Translations under genes and position numbers: made by a program
Source: Arenibacter sp. F20364
Lineage (GTDB): Bacteria > Bacteroidota > Bacteroidia > Flavobacteriales > Flavobacteriaceae
Direction: 5' to 3'
Assembly: GCF_023015905.1 (NCBI RefSeq)
Contig: NZ_JALKBD010000001.1
Location: forward strand, 186,001 to 250,000
DNA: 64,000 bases
The notes under the pieces: generated by a model
What the model saw: the letters and a program-made list of their open reading frames with translations, nothing else
What the model was told of the DNA's origin: nothing
The model's database searches: none
Part shown: positions 26,224 to 35,531 of the stretch, piece by piece
Position numbering within the stretch: position 1 is the first letter of the stretch
How the letters are laid out: the number at the start of each line of letters is the position of its first letter

Positions 26224-26871
26224 ATGATGGATGAATTGGAATTATTAAAAAGGGATTGGCAAAAGAATGACAAACAATTGCCTAAACTGTCCTTTGATGA
26301 AATCTACAATATGATATGGAAGAAATCCTCTTCCATCGTCAAATGGATATTCTTTATAAGTATTATTGAATTTTTAGTGCCCCACTTGTTGTATTTCATC
26401 CCATCCATGTCCAAAAATTTGGCGGTGTGGAAAGATCTGGGCTTAGGAAATTTCTTGTTGTTTTCCAACGTGGTCCAATATTCTGTGGTACTGTTTTTCA
26501 TCTTCCAATTTTACAAAAGATACAAGGAAATATCCTCCTTGGACAATGCCAAGCAACTGTTATCCAATATCTTAAAAACCAGAAAGACCGTAAAATATTA
26601 TGTTATTTTTTGTTTGTCCCTGATATTCCTATCCTTTTTGGTGATGGCCACTGGAATATATTTAAACGAAGATCCCATGGCCGCCATGGGCTATAACTAT
26701 GAACCCGAAAATATTACCCCGGAAAAATTAAAGACCACCTTGATCGCCACTGTGGTTGTAGTGGGGATTGTTGTTACTTTGGTGATGGGATGTATTTATT
26801 TTTTACTCTATGGAATACTCCTAAAAAAACTTAACAAAAACTACAAGGAGCTCAGGGAAATGGATATTTAA
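26224..26871 (+). CDS. Membrane protein paired with ECF sigma factor
   Basis: 215 residues. A ~38-residue cytosolic N-terminus (LELLKRDWQKNDKQLPKLSFD) is followed by about four helices: ~39-59, ~73-93, ~122-143 and ~170-197. The N-terminal LLKxDWQ..D pattern recurs in Bacteroidota proteins next to ECF sigma factors, and the position 4 bases downstream suggests an anti-sigma function; no classical anti-sigma domain is recognisable. The last 4 bases overlap the end of the convergent acyltransferase gene. There are two adjacent ATG codons; the first is used. Confidence 0.8.
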   Translation: MMDELELLKRDWQKNDKQLPKLSFDEIYNMIWKKSSSIVKWIFFISIIEFLVPHLLYFIPSMSKNLAVWKDLGLGNFLLFSNVVQYSVVLFFIFQFYKRYKEISSLDNAKQLLSNILKTRKTVKYYVIFCLSLIFLSFLVMATGIYLNEDPMAAMGYNYEPENITPEKLKTTLIATVVVVGIVVTLVMGCIYFLLYGILLKKLNKNYKELREMDI

Positions 26872-27689
26872 ACCCGGAATTTCCGTTTTTTGTTTTCTTC
26901 CTCGTAGGCCATTAACTCACTTTTGGGTATTACCTTCAAGAAAGACGGATGCTGCTCAATGGCATATTCCAATTTTTCAATAATGGAATCGAAAGACTCA
27001 TTCTCATAATCAATATCCAATGGTTCCTTGATTACCATAGACTGTAGAATACCCTTCTTTTTAATGCGCAGTCCTTTTTTATCAAAAGATCTTCTAAAAC
27101 CGTCTATAACTACAGGGACCACCACGGGCCTGTATTTTTTTATAATATGGGATGTTCCTTTTCTTAGCGGTTTCCAGGGGGTTGTGGTTCCTTGGGGAAA
27201 GGTAATTACCCAACCATCATTGAGAGCAGTACCAATATTAGATATATCACTAAATTTAACCTTCCGATTAACATCCTGACCTTCGGACCGCCAGGTCCGC
27301 TCTACACTTATAGAACCTGCGTATGCCAAGATTTTTGTCAACAGACTCTTCTTCATGGTTTCTGCCGCCGCCACGTAATACATATTCAATTTGGGCTGCC
27401 ATATGTACCCTAAATTTTTAATAGAGTCTTCCCGACCGCTTAAACTGGCATTGAATACGTGGAACATGGCTACCACATCGGCAAAATAGGTCTGATGGTT
27501 ACTTACAAAAAGAACATTTTGTGGAGGCAGTTTTCTAATAATATCGGACCCCTCAATTTCAATAGTATTAAATCCCCTATATCTTTTGTGTGTTATAACG
27601 GCCAGAATACGAATAAGCCACTTCTTTAAAAACAAATTATGTCCAAACGGATTTTTCTTAAACAGGCCCATATATTTTTTTGTTAACAT
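26868..27689 (-). CDS. 1-acyl-sn-glycerol-3-phosphate acyltransferase family protein
   Basis: 273 residues. The acyltransferase block I motif NHQTYFAD (NHxxxxD, residues ~71-78) and a block III FPQGTTTP motif (~165-172) identify the PlsC/LPLAT superfamily, which adds acyl groups to lysophosphatidate or related lysolipids at the membrane. The exact substrate is unclear, so I give no plsC symbol. An internal ATG six residues in (27671) is an alternative start. It follows the Nudix gene by 22 bases on the same strand, forming a likely two-gene operon. Confidence 0.87.
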   Translation of the reverse strand: MLTKKYMGLFKKNPFGHNLFLKKWLIRILAVITHKRYRGFNTIEIEGSDIIRKLPPQNVLFVSNHQTYFADVVAMFHVFNASLSGREDSIKNLGYIWQPKLNMYYVAAAETMKKSLLTKILAYAGSISVERTWRSEGQDVNRKVKFSDISNIGTALNDGWVITFPQGTTTPWKPLRKGTSHIIKKYRPVVVPVVIDGFRRSFDKKGLRIKKKGILQSMVIKEPLDIDYENESFDSIIEKLEYAIEQHPSFLKVIPKSELMAYEEENKKRKFRV

Positions 27690-27711
27690 TCAAAATTACA
27701 AAATAAGTACC

Positions 27712-28353
27712 TTATAACACTTGTTTAAACAATTCCTTGATTTCACTTAACATCATTGCCGTTGCCCCCCAAACCGTATAACCATTTAATTTAAAGGCCG
27801 GTACCTCTACATTCTGGGCATAGGATGTATTTAAAATTTGATGAAATATTTTCTTATCATCCATAAAATCGTACAAAGGAACCTCAACAATGGCTGCCAC
27901 TTCATCTGCCTGTCGTAAAAACGGTTTCTCCTTTTTATATAGCCCAAGGTAGGGCGTAACCTCAATATTGCTAGGAGGAATATAAATTTCACTCATGGAT
28001 CGGATTACCGTAATCTGCTCCCGAACTGCCCCCACCTCTTCCTGTGTTTCACGCAAGGCAGTATCCAACAAATTTAGGTCTATCTTTTCTACCTTACCAC
28101 CAGGCAATGCTATCTGATTGCTATGTATGCCCTTATAGGTATTTCTTAATATCAGCAGAAGGTTGGTCTGGTAGTCCAAATTAGGGTAAAAAAGCGCCAT
28201 TACTGCAGCCTGCCTAGGATTTTTCTTTTCGATTTTACCGGACTCCAACTCCTTTATCCTGAACATTGGGGCCATTTTATAATGCGAAGCACTCCCAGGA
28301 AGTTCTAGATTTTCTATTTTTGATATTCTGTTGGAAAAATCGTCAAAATGCAC
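27712..28353 (-). CDS. Nudix hydrolase, CoA pyrophosphatase (NudL) type
   Basis: 213 residues. The Nudix box (GGKVEKID ... RETQEEVG, about residues 91-114) is complete in its RExxEExG half, and the preceding LLLILR...HSNQIALPGG segment fits the UPF0035/NudL branch, which cleaves coenzyme A to phosphopantetheine and 3',5'-ADP. The box spacing is slightly longer than the strict consensus, as in E. coli YeaB. Substrate is inferred. It forms a leftward pair with the acyltransferase gene. Confidence 0.85.
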   Translation of the reverse strand: MHFDDFSNRISKIENLELPGSASHYKMAPMFRIKELESGKIEKKNPRQAAVMALFYPNLDYQTNLLLILRNTYKGIHSNQIALPGGKVEKIDLNLLDTALRETQEEVGAVREQITVIRSMSEIYIPPSNIEVTPYLGLYKKEKPFLRQADEVAAIVEVPLYDFMDDKKIFHQILNTSYAQNVEVPAFKLNGYTVWGATAMMLSEIKELFKQVL

Positions 28354-28455
28354 GAATTCTATTTTTTGTAATTTTCAGCAAATTAATTAAAAAACATCCA
28401 ACCCCTTAGGCCATATTGATCATTTAACACTCATTTAAAAAATAATACATATTAC

Positions 28456-29181
28456 ATGACACTTAAAGAGATTTCACTTTTTGCAATATTGTTTATTTTC
28501 CTTTTTGGGAGCTGCAAAGATCAGCCTACCAACAAAGAAAACAAGCTCCCCCAAAACAATATCAAAAAAGATAGCCTTGTTCCCGAAGTGCCACCAACAG
28601 TAGAGGAAGAAGAACAAGAAGAAGAAAAAGCCTTTGAGCTCACGGAGGATAATGCCATTGAGTTTTTCTTCAATTATAGCAAAACCTTAAAAGAGAACAA
28701 GGTAAAACTTACCACTAGCCTAGGGGACATTACTATTGAGTTGTTCGATAACGTTCCCTATCACAAAGCCAACTTTATCTACCTTACCAAAATGGGGTAT
28801 TTTAATAACACCTATTTCCATAGAGTGGTCAAAAACTTTATAATTCAGGGAGGCAATGCCGATAATGTGGAAACTGCGGAAAAAAGGTCAAAAATAGGCC
28901 GATATCTTTTACCTCCGGATACAAGAAAAGGACACAAACACCATAGGGGAGTTATTTCCATGCCCAGTAGTGAAATTAACAACCCCCATAAATTGGCCTC
29001 TCCCTACGAATTTTTTATAGTGGTTACTAAGCCCGGTTCCTATCATTTAGACGGTGGATACACCCCTTTTGGACAGGTGATAGACGGCATGGATGTGGTA
29101 GATGACATAAACAGCCAACCTGTGGACAATGGGGATTGGCCTTCCCAAAACATATATATTTTAAAAGCGGAGGCTTTTTAA
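28456..29181 (+). CDS. Cyclophilin-type peptidyl-prolyl isomerase, lipoprotein
   Basis: 241 residues. Lipoprotein signal FLFGSC (Cys20), an acidic Glu-rich linker (~43-58), then a cyclophilin domain from ~75: LTTSLGDITIELFDN, YFHRVVKNFIIQGG with the catalytic Arg, then FFIV (a divergent FFIT) and a short C-terminus. It would speed proline isomerisation of exported proteins in the periplasm. The cyclophilin tryptophan that binds cyclosporin is not evident, as in most bacterial forms. It stands alone. Confidence 0.92.
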   Translation: MTLKEISLFAILFIFLFGSCKDQPTNKENKLPQNNIKKDSLVPEVPPTVEEEEQEEEKAFELTEDNAIEFFFNYSKTLKENKVKLTTSLGDITIELFDNVPYHKANFIYLTKMGYFNNTYFHRVVKNFIIQGGNADNVETAEKRSKIGRYLLPPDTRKGHKHHRGVISMPSSEINNPHKLASPYEFFIVVTKPGSYHLDGGYTPFGQVIDGMDVVDDINSQPVDNGDWPSQNIYILKAEAF

Positions 29182-29262
29182 TTGGGAATAAATAATTTGG
29201 AATGGGCAGAAAGCAAGTAGTCCCATTACCAGCACCCACCTAAACCCTAAGCTTAACTACAA

Positions 29263-29880
29263 CTATCCTTCCTTGGGACTGCGGTATATACTTGGAAGGG
29301 ATATTTTAAATTTAACCGCAACTAACCGGATACTTATTACTATTAAAATGGTTGCCACATAAGCATACGCATCGTCATAAGGTAACTTTCGTAAAAGAAA
29401 AAAGCCAACACCTCCCATTATACAGGCCGTAGCATAAATTTCCTTCCTAAATATTACCGGAATTTCATTGCATAATATATCCCGTATTACCCCTCCAAAA
29501 CAAGCGGTTATAGTACCAAGGGCAATACACATAACAGGAGGCAAGCCCGACTGAAGTCCATGTGAAATTCCAACCATGGTGTACAGACCAATACCAATAG
29601 TATCAAAAAGGAACAGTGACCTGCGTACATATTTCAATTGATTCCTAAAAATTATAGCAAAAACAACGGTTCCGGCAATAACATAAACATAGGTGGGTTC
29701 CTGCATCCATAGTACCGGAGTATTGCCAATTAACAAATCCCTTAAAGTACCTCCCCCTGTTGCCGTTACAAAGGCTATAATAAAGACTCCGAAAAGATCC
29801 AGCTTTTTGTCTATAGCCACCAAAACACCGGAAATAGCAAAGGAAATTATTCCTAAAATATCAATTACAAAATAGAGCAT
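29263..29880 (-). CDS. YadS/TRIC-type membrane protein (UPF0126)
   Basis: 205 residues with seven predicted helices in two repeats, each with a Gly-rich turn and RD motif (TGGGTLRDLL near 42-51 and FGGVIRDIL near 128-136). This is the UPF0126 family, related to trimeric intracellular cation channels; members have also been proposed as glycine transporters. The substrate is not established. The RDD gene ends 3 bases upstream, so the two are probably co-transcribed leftward. Confidence 0.88.
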   Translation of the reverse strand: MLYFVIDILGIISFAISGVLVAIDKKLDLFGVFIIAFVTATGGGTLRDLLIGNTPVLWMQEPTYVYVIAGTVVFAIIFRNQLKYVRRSLFLFDTIGIGLYTMVGISHGLQSGLPPVMCIALGTITACFGGVIRDILCNEIPVIFRKEIYATACIMGGVGFFLLRKLPYDDAYAYVATILIVISIRLVAVKFKISLPSIYRSPKEG

Positions 29881-29883
29881 GGG

Positions 29884-30609
29884 CTATGATTTTTGGGTAT
29901 AAAAATTATAATCTTTTAAAACTGTATCAATATATTGAACGTCATAGAGTTCGGAATTGGAATTTAAAAGACTTTCCACCTTGTCTCTCAAGGCCTTCAA
30001 AGTCCTATAATCTTGACTATTTTTGGCAATTTGATAGGTTTCCTTTATGAGATGAACATCCTTATCCGTCAATAAAGTTACATTGGTAAACTTAGGCGCA
30101 TAGGTTTCCTCTACCTCTTCCAAAATGGTATGTGAAATTTTAACTGTGTTTTTTGTACTAATGACCACGGTACCGGCAGCAGCATCCCCCAATCGTTGTT
30201 TTTTATCCGTAAATAAAATAGTCAATAGTCCCACAGATCCAAAGAAAAGCCAAATATCTACAAAACGGAGCATCCATCTAACCAATAAATTGGACCAATG
30301 CACAGGTGAGCCATCCAATCTTACTACCCTGATTTTCATAAGCATTTTCCCCACCGTTTGCCCATTGAACAGACTGTGCATAATTAAGCTATAAAACATG
30401 GCCGGAAGAAAAATAAGGCCTACCAATCCAATCTGTGTCCAACTATCATCAAACACATATCCTATAGCCCTTCCTACCAACTGCACCAGTACGGCGTAGA
30501 GGTATAGAATAAATCCGTCGATTAAAAAAGCTACTATCCTTTCACCAACACCAACAATTTTATAATCTAGGTTTACATTTTGCGTTGTATTGATTTGAAG
30601 TTTGGACAT
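29884..30609 (-). CDS. RDD-family membrane protein
   Basis: 241 residues. The RDD domain (~18-155) starts with GERIVAFLIDGFILYLYAV, contains three helices and the TVGKMLMKIRVVRLDG signature. The C-terminal ~85 residues are helical and soluble. RDD proteins are small polytopic membrane proteins whose function is mostly unknown; some have been linked to ion transport. The start is the ATG at 30609 (MSKLQINTTQN). It diverges from the SpoIIM gene across only 38 bases, so the two arms likely share control elements. Confidence 0.9.
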   Translation of the reverse strand: MSKLQINTTQNVNLDYKIVGVGERIVAFLIDGFILYLYAVLVQLVGRAIGYVFDDSWTQIGLVGLIFLPAMFYSLIMHSLFNGQTVGKMLMKIRVVRLDGSPVHWSNLLVRWMLRFVDIWLFFGSVGLLTILFTDKKQRLGDAAAGTVVISTKNTVKISHTILEEVEETYAPKFTNVTLLTDKDVHLIKETYQIAKNSQDYRTLKALRDKVESLLNSNSELYDVQYIDTVLKDYNFYTQKS

Positions 30610-30647
30610 ATTAGTACTATTTTTATTTCTTAAAGGATTATCCCGGT

Positions 30648-31643
30648 ATGCGCGAGGCAGCTTTTGTGAGGCAAAATAAAGAAAAATGGATAGCATTTGA
30701 AAAGGCTATCAACTATAATGCCCACATTAGCCCGGATGAACTTGCCAATGGTTATATTCAATTGACCAACGACCTTGCCTACGCACAGACTTATTACGCG
30801 GAAAGCAAGACATTGTTGTACCTAAATTCCTTGGCATCCCAAGCACACCAAAAAATATATAAAAACAAAAAGGAGAACCGGAATAGAATCTTGGATTTTT
30901 GGAAAACGGAATTCCCACTTTTCTTTAGGCAATATCACAAGACCTTGGGAATAGCCTTCCTTATCTTTATAATTGCCAGTGGTATAGGAAGTATTTCTGT
31001 GATAAACGATGATACCTTTGTGAGGTTAATTTTAGGTGATGCCTATGTTAATGAGACTCTCAACAATATTGCCCATGGAGACCCTACGGCCATATACAAA
31101 GGGGGTAGTGAAATTGGCACCTTTTTAGGGATTACCATTAACAATATTAAAGTAGCCTTTATGGCATTTTCCTTTGGCGTAATCACCAGTATTGGTACGG
31201 CCTACATTCTGTTCAGCAATGGCGTAATGCTAGGGGCTTTCATTACTTTTTTTTATACACAGGACGTCTTTTATCAGGCAAACAAGCAGATTTGGCTGCA
31301 CGGGACCATAGAGATTTCGGTGATCATCATTGCAGGTTGTGCCGGGTTGATCATGGGCAATAGCATTCTTTTTCCCAAAACCTATTCTAGGCGGATCTCT
31401 TTTATGAAAGGTGCCAAGGACGGATTGAAAGTAGTGGTCAGCACCATTCCCTTTTTTATAATTGCCGGTTTTATAGAAGGGTTTATTACCCGCTATTCCA
31501 ATATGCCACCTTGGTTGGCGTTCTCAATTATTGGCTTTTCTTTATTGCTTATACTTTTTTATTATATCATTTATCCCATTTTATTAAACCAATCCTATGC
31601 AAATCAAAAACCAGGAAAAATTTATAGAACTAAGGGTAGATAG
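30648..31643 (+). CDS. SpoIIM (stage II sporulation protein M)-family membrane protein
   Basis: 331 residues: a cytosolic N-terminal helical region (~1-95) followed by about six membrane helices. The block GGSEIGTFLGITINNIKVAF ... FSNGVMLGAF fits the SpoIIM (DUF95) family. In Bacillus SpoIIM acts in engulfment, but this organism group does not sporulate, so the family has another, unknown role here. It is the first plus-strand gene of the DUF58/MoxR locus. Its 3' end overlaps the next gene by 47 bases in another frame. Confidence 0.9.
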   Translation: MREAAFVRQNKEKWIAFEKAINYNAHISPDELANGYIQLTNDLAYAQTYYAESKTLLYLNSLASQAHQKIYKNKKENRNRILDFWKTEFPLFFRQYHKTLGIAFLIFIIASGIGSISVINDDTFVRLILGDAYVNETLNNIAHGDPTAIYKGGSEIGTFLGITINNIKVAFMAFSFGVITSIGTAYILFSNGVMLGAFITFFYTQDVFYQANKQIWLHGTIEISVIIIAGCAGLIMGNSILFPKTYSRRISFMKGAKDGLKVVVSTIPFFIIAGFIEGFITRYSNMPPWLAFSIIGFSLLLILFYYIIYPILLNQSYANQKPGKIYRTKGR

Positions 31644-32547
31644 GGACTTTGGGGATATCATTAATGTGTACTTCGAATTCTTTAAACAAAACCTTAAAAA
31701 ATTCACCAACGTTTTCCTAAGCTATAATGGTATTTTTCTGATAGGTCTATTGATCGTTAGTTATTTGCTGGTATCCGGGATGATCGGCCTTTTTACCGAC
31801 AACCAGAACACAGGAATAAATACGTTGGGTTCTGATAGTGAAAGTTATTTAATGTATCTCATATTTGGAGGAATTTTATTCTTCATTATTTTCCTAATGG
31901 TGGCTGCTTTAAACTATAGCCTTAGCACATCATATATGATAAAATACGAAGAACGCAAAGGACTGAATTTTGATAAAACCGATGTCTGGGAAGAAGTGAA
32001 AAATAATTTGGGAAACATTATTATTTTTATTTCAATACTGATAGTACTCTTTTTGGGCCTAATGATCGCAGCCGTTATACTAACCTTTATACCTCTGGCA
32101 GGAATGATAGCGCAATATATAATCCAATACTTCGTAATGGCTTGGATTGGAGTGTCTTTTTTTGTTATGCTGAAAGAAAAAAGAGGTGTTATGGATGCCC
32201 TTGGGGAAGGTTGGAATTTGGTGGCCAAGAACTTTTGGAGATCGGTGGGAGTGAATTTTATCCTGGGATTCTTAATTGGTCTTTTGTTTATGGTCGTTAT
32301 TATGATACCAGGGATCCTTATAGGGCTTTACACTTTTCATGTGGTGCAAAATGATGTTGATCTAGGCGCTTCCATAGTACCTACCATCATTTATACTTTA
32401 GGAACATGCCTTTTACTTATTATAGCCGTTTATTCACAATGTTTATCACAATTCGTAAATGGACTATTGTACTTTTCCCTTCATGAAAAAACCTATAATT
32501 TAAATTCTAGAAGCAAAATAGACCAAATAGGACTTAAAGACCAGTGA
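31597..32547 (+). CDS. Polytopic membrane protein of the DUF58/MoxR locus
   Basis: 316 residues, about six helices (~48-68, ~89-112, ~145-176, ~180-200, ~226-250, ~262-285). The architecture is reminiscent of DUF4013 or the glycerophosphoryl-diester-phosphodiesterase membrane domain, but I cannot assign it firmly. It begins 47 bases before the SpoIIM stop and its last 4 bases (GTGA) overlap the next start, indicating translational coupling on both sides. Function unknown; its conserved position suggests it works with SpoIIM and the DUF4129 protein. Confidence 0.82.
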   Translation: MQIKNQEKFIELRVDRDFGDIINVYFEFFKQNLKKFTNVFLSYNGIFLIGLLIVSYLLVSGMIGLFTDNQNTGINTLGSDSESYLMYLIFGGILFFIIFLMVAALNYSLSTSYMIKYEERKGLNFDKTDVWEEVKNNLGNIIIFISILIVLFLGLMIAAVILTFIPLAGMIAQYIIQYFVMAWIGVSFFVMLKEKRGVMDALGEGWNLVAKNFWRSVGVNFILGFLIGLLFMVVIMIPGILIGLYTFHVVQNDVDLGASIVPTIIYTLGTCLLLIIAVYSQCLSQFVNGLLYFSLHEKTYNLNSRSKIDQIGLKDQ

Positions 32548-33272
32548 TAAGATTAGCGGCTAACATGTATTGTTTTTTTGTCCTATTCTCCGGCTTGGCC
32601 CAAGGGGAAAAAGATTCCGTTGCCTTAACCCAAGATACCAACAGTACATTGATATTGCGAACATTGGAAGAAAATTTAGCACAAAAATATCAAGGAAAAG
32701 AATTTAACTATGATATCAAGGACGGGGAGTCACAAAATATACTGGCCCGTTTTCTAAATTGGCTAATGAACGGTCTTAGGGATGTTTTTGGTATTGATCT
32801 TCCCCCAGGGATTACCAAAATATTGGAATACATCATATATGCCCTTATGGGAGCGTTGGCCATATACCTACTTGTTAGGTTCCTGACCGGAGAAAATGCC
32901 TCTGCCATATTTAGAAAAAAGGAGGCTTCAATTATTAATCTAAACTTGGCAGAGGAACATATAGAAAACTTGGATCTGGATGCTTTGATACGTGATGCCA
33001 TACAGCAAAAAGATTACCGATTGGCCATACGCTATCAATACCTCAAAGTATTAAAAACACTATCCCAACATCAGATCATTGAATGGCATTATAAAAAAAC
33101 CAATCAGGATTACGAAAAGGAAATAGAGGCCCCTAAAATAAAACTGCTCTTTAAAGATGTTTCCTATTTGTACGATCATATTTGGTACGGGGAACAGGAG
33201 ATAGACGATCTAAAATATCAGGCTGCCGAGATAAAATTCATCAACATAAACAATATAGGTGCCCATGGATAA
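32544..33272 (+). CDS. DUF4129 domain membrane protein
   Basis: 242 residues from GTG at 32544, which overlaps the upstream TGA. A signal-like N-terminus, an extracytoplasmic part of ~75 residues, one membrane helix (~94-112, IIYALMGALAIYLLVRFL) and a cytosolic C-terminal DUF4129 domain (~150-235) with the YRLAIRYQYLKVLKTLS segment. DUF4129 is often fused to transglutaminase-like proteins next to MoxR/DUF58 genes; here it stands alone. It overlaps the DUF4350 start by 8 bases. Confidence 0.86.
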   Translation: MIRLAANMYCFFVLFSGLAQGEKDSVALTQDTNSTLILRTLEENLAQKYQGKEFNYDIKDGESQNILARFLNWLMNGLRDVFGIDLPPGITKILEYIIYALMGALAIYLLVRFLTGENASAIFRKKEASIINLNLAEEHIENLDLDALIRDAIQQKDYRLAIRYQYLKVLKTLSQHQIIEWHYKKTNQDYEKEIEAPKIKLLFKDVSYLYDHIWYGEQEIDDLKYQAAEIKFININNIGAHG

Positions 33273-34476
33273 ACGTTCCAAATTAATCCTAGGGCTATTT
33301 CTTGCTGTACTTATTGGTATTATAGTGACTGAAATTGTGCGCCCCAAGCCCTTGAACTGGAGACCATCCTATACGTCTTCGGACAAAATTCCTTTTGGGT
33401 GCTATGTATTGTTCAATGAACTTCCCAATCTATTTCCAGGACAAAAAATACATACTACAAACGAAAGTTTGTACAATACCTTGGTGGCAAGGGATACCAG
33501 AAGTACCTCCAACTATTTATTGATCAATGATTTTCTGGATCTGGACAAACAGGAGTCCAATCAATTACTTCAATACGTGCATGAAGGCAATGATAGCTTT
33601 ATTGCTGCCTCCAACTTTGGTTCCTACCTTTCGGACACCCTGAATATTGAAGTAGAAACCCAATACTCGGTAAAGGAGGATACGGTGCTGATCCAGCTGA
33701 CCAACAATTCATTTTCCGAACAAAACTATTCCTTGACAAGGGGAATTTACAGAACTTATTTCTCTTCTGTAGACACTTTAAACACTACCGTCCTAGGCCA
33801 TATTTCTTATGATTTCGAAAAAGGGATTATTCCTTCGGGATCCAATAAAAAAACCAAAAGCCCCAATTTTGTGAAGGTAAAATTTGGCAAGGGCAATTTT
33901 TATTTGAATACCACCCCACAGACGTTTACCAACTACTATATGTTGAAGGGCAATAAAGACTATGTGGCCAATGCCTTTTCCTATTTAAATGATATGGATC
34001 TATACTGGGACAACTACAAAAAATCTGGCCGGATAGTAATAGATTCCCCTATGCGTTTTGTACTTAACCAAGTTTCCTTAAAGTGGGCCTATTATTTGAG
34101 TATGTTTGGACTAATTATTTTCATAATATTTAAGGCCAAGCGGGAACAGCGCATTATTCCGGTAATTAAACCTTTGGAGAATTCAACCATTGAATTTGCC
34201 AAAGCAGTAGGTGGGCTTTATTACGAGCACAGGGATTATACGGATCTTATCTCTAAAAAAATCAACTTTTTTCTAGAGAATTTAAGAACTAATTACCACC
34301 TTAATACCGCAACGATCAACGAGAAAACTGCGACCTTGCTAGCAGCCAGGTCTGGCAAACCACTGTCGGAAGCCCAAGACATTTTAGATACAATAGTACA
34401 TCTTAAAAATAAAAGGTCCCATAACGAGCAGGATGTTATTCAACTGAACAAAAAATTAAATCAATTTAAAAAATAA
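33265..34476 (+). CDS. DUF4350 domain membrane protein
   Basis: 403 residues from the ATG at 33265, which sits inside the upstream stop (ATGGATAA overlap). N-terminal helix (~5-23), a large extracytoplasmic region with the DUF4350 fold (PFGCYVLFNELPNLFPGQ near 47-64, related to GATase-like domains), a second helix at ~275-293 and a ~110-residue cytosolic helical tail. The topology of two helices with a periplasmic domain is typical for DUF4350 in this locus. Function unknown. An earlier in-frame GTG would add two residues. Confidence 0.86.
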   Translation: MDKRSKLILGLFLAVLIGIIVTEIVRPKPLNWRPSYTSSDKIPFGCYVLFNELPNLFPGQKIHTTNESLYNTLVARDTRSTSNYLLINDFLDLDKQESNQLLQYVHEGNDSFIAASNFGSYLSDTLNIEVETQYSVKEDTVLIQLTNNSFSEQNYSLTRGIYRTYFSSVDTLNTTVLGHISYDFEKGIIPSGSNKKTKSPNFVKVKFGKGNFYLNTTPQTFTNYYMLKGNKDYVANAFSYLNDMDLYWDNYKKSGRIVIDSPMRFVLNQVSLKWAYYLSMFGLIIFIIFKAKREQRIIPVIKPLENSTIEFAKAVGGLYYEHRDYTDLISKKINFFLENLRTNYHLNTATINEKTATLLAARSGKPLSEAQDILDTIVHLKNKRSHNEQDVIQLNKKLNQFKK

Positions 34477-34479
34477 TAC

Positions 34480-35484
34480 ATGGAAGAGAGTCGGCAAGAG
34501 GAAGACAACAAGCCTTTCGAATTTAAAAATAGAATAGACCTTGGTCAGCTGCAATCATCGGTGGCACAGATAAAATCGGAATTGGGGAGAGTGATCATAG
34601 GGCAACAGGACATGATCGAACTACTGATTATTTCTATCCTTGCCAATGGCCATTCACTAATTGAAGGCGTACCGGGGATAGCTAAAACGGTTACGGCAAA
34701 ACTCTTGGCCAAAACCATGAATGTCGACTTTAGCAGAATACAATTCACCCCAGATCTAATGCCCAGCGACATTTTGGGCACTTCCATTTTTAATGTAAAG
34801 ACCTCAGAGTTCGAGTTTAAAAAAGGACCTTTATTTTCCAATATTATTTTGATAGATGAAATAAACCGTGCTCCGGCCAAGACGCAAGCAGCCTTGTTTG
34901 AAGCCATGGCCGAACGGCAAATTACCATGGATGGACATACTTATGAAATGGCACCTCCATTTTTGGTATTTGCCACCCAAAATCCTATTGAACAGGAAGG
35001 TACCTACCGACTTCCGGAAGCACAATTGGACCGGTTCCTTTTTAAAATTAAAGTGATCTATCCGTCCTTGGAAGAAGAGATAGCGATTTTGGAAAGTAAA
35101 CATCATCAAAGAAATAAAAACTTGGAAAGCTTGGTAAGCTCGGTACTCAACGCGAATCAAATAGCCCATTATCAGGAGACCATAAAGGAAATCATAATAG
35201 AAGATAATCTAATGAAATACATTGCCGGTATAGTCCACAATACGCGTAGCAATGCCAATTTATATCTGGGAGCCTCTCCCAGGGCATCTATAGCCATAAT
35301 GGACGCTTCCAAAGCACTGGCAGCTATCAACGGACGTGATTTTGTAACCCCTGATGATATTAAAAAAGTGGCACCCCCGATTCTAGGGCACAGGGTCATT
35401 CTGACCCCGGAAAGGGAAATGGAAGGCTTTACGCCGGATAAAGTGATAACACAGATTATGGAGACCATTGAAATCCCGAGATAA
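34480..35484 (+). CDS. MoxR-family AAA+ ATPase
   Basis: 334 residues, cytosolic. Walker A GVPGIAKT at 63-70 (the Ala-Lys form usual in MoxR), Walker B ILIDEINR at 123-130, sensor region FATQNPIEQEGTYRLPEAQ (~163-181) and a C-terminal lid. MoxR ATPases act as chaperones that mature or assemble protein complexes, usually with von Willebrand A-domain partners; the neighbouring DUF58 protein is the usual partner type. It starts 3 bases after the DUF4350 stop. Confidence 0.95.
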   Translation: MEESRQEEDNKPFEFKNRIDLGQLQSSVAQIKSELGRVIIGQQDMIELLIISILANGHSLIEGVPGIAKTVTAKLLAKTMNVDFSRIQFTPDLMPSDILGTSIFNVKTSEFEFKKGPLFSNIILIDEINRAPAKTQAALFEAMAERQITMDGHTYEMAPPFLVFATQNPIEQEGTYRLPEAQLDRFLFKIKVIYPSLEEEIAILESKHHQRNKNLESLVSSVLNANQIAHYQETIKEIIIEDNLMKYIAGIVHNTRSNANLYLGASPRASIAIMDASKALAAINGRDFVTPDDIKKVAPPILGHRVILTPEREMEGFTPDKVITQIMETIEIPR

Positions 35485-35531
35485 TGGACCAAACCTCTCA
35501 GCATAAAAATATAGCATAGCTCGTATAACAA

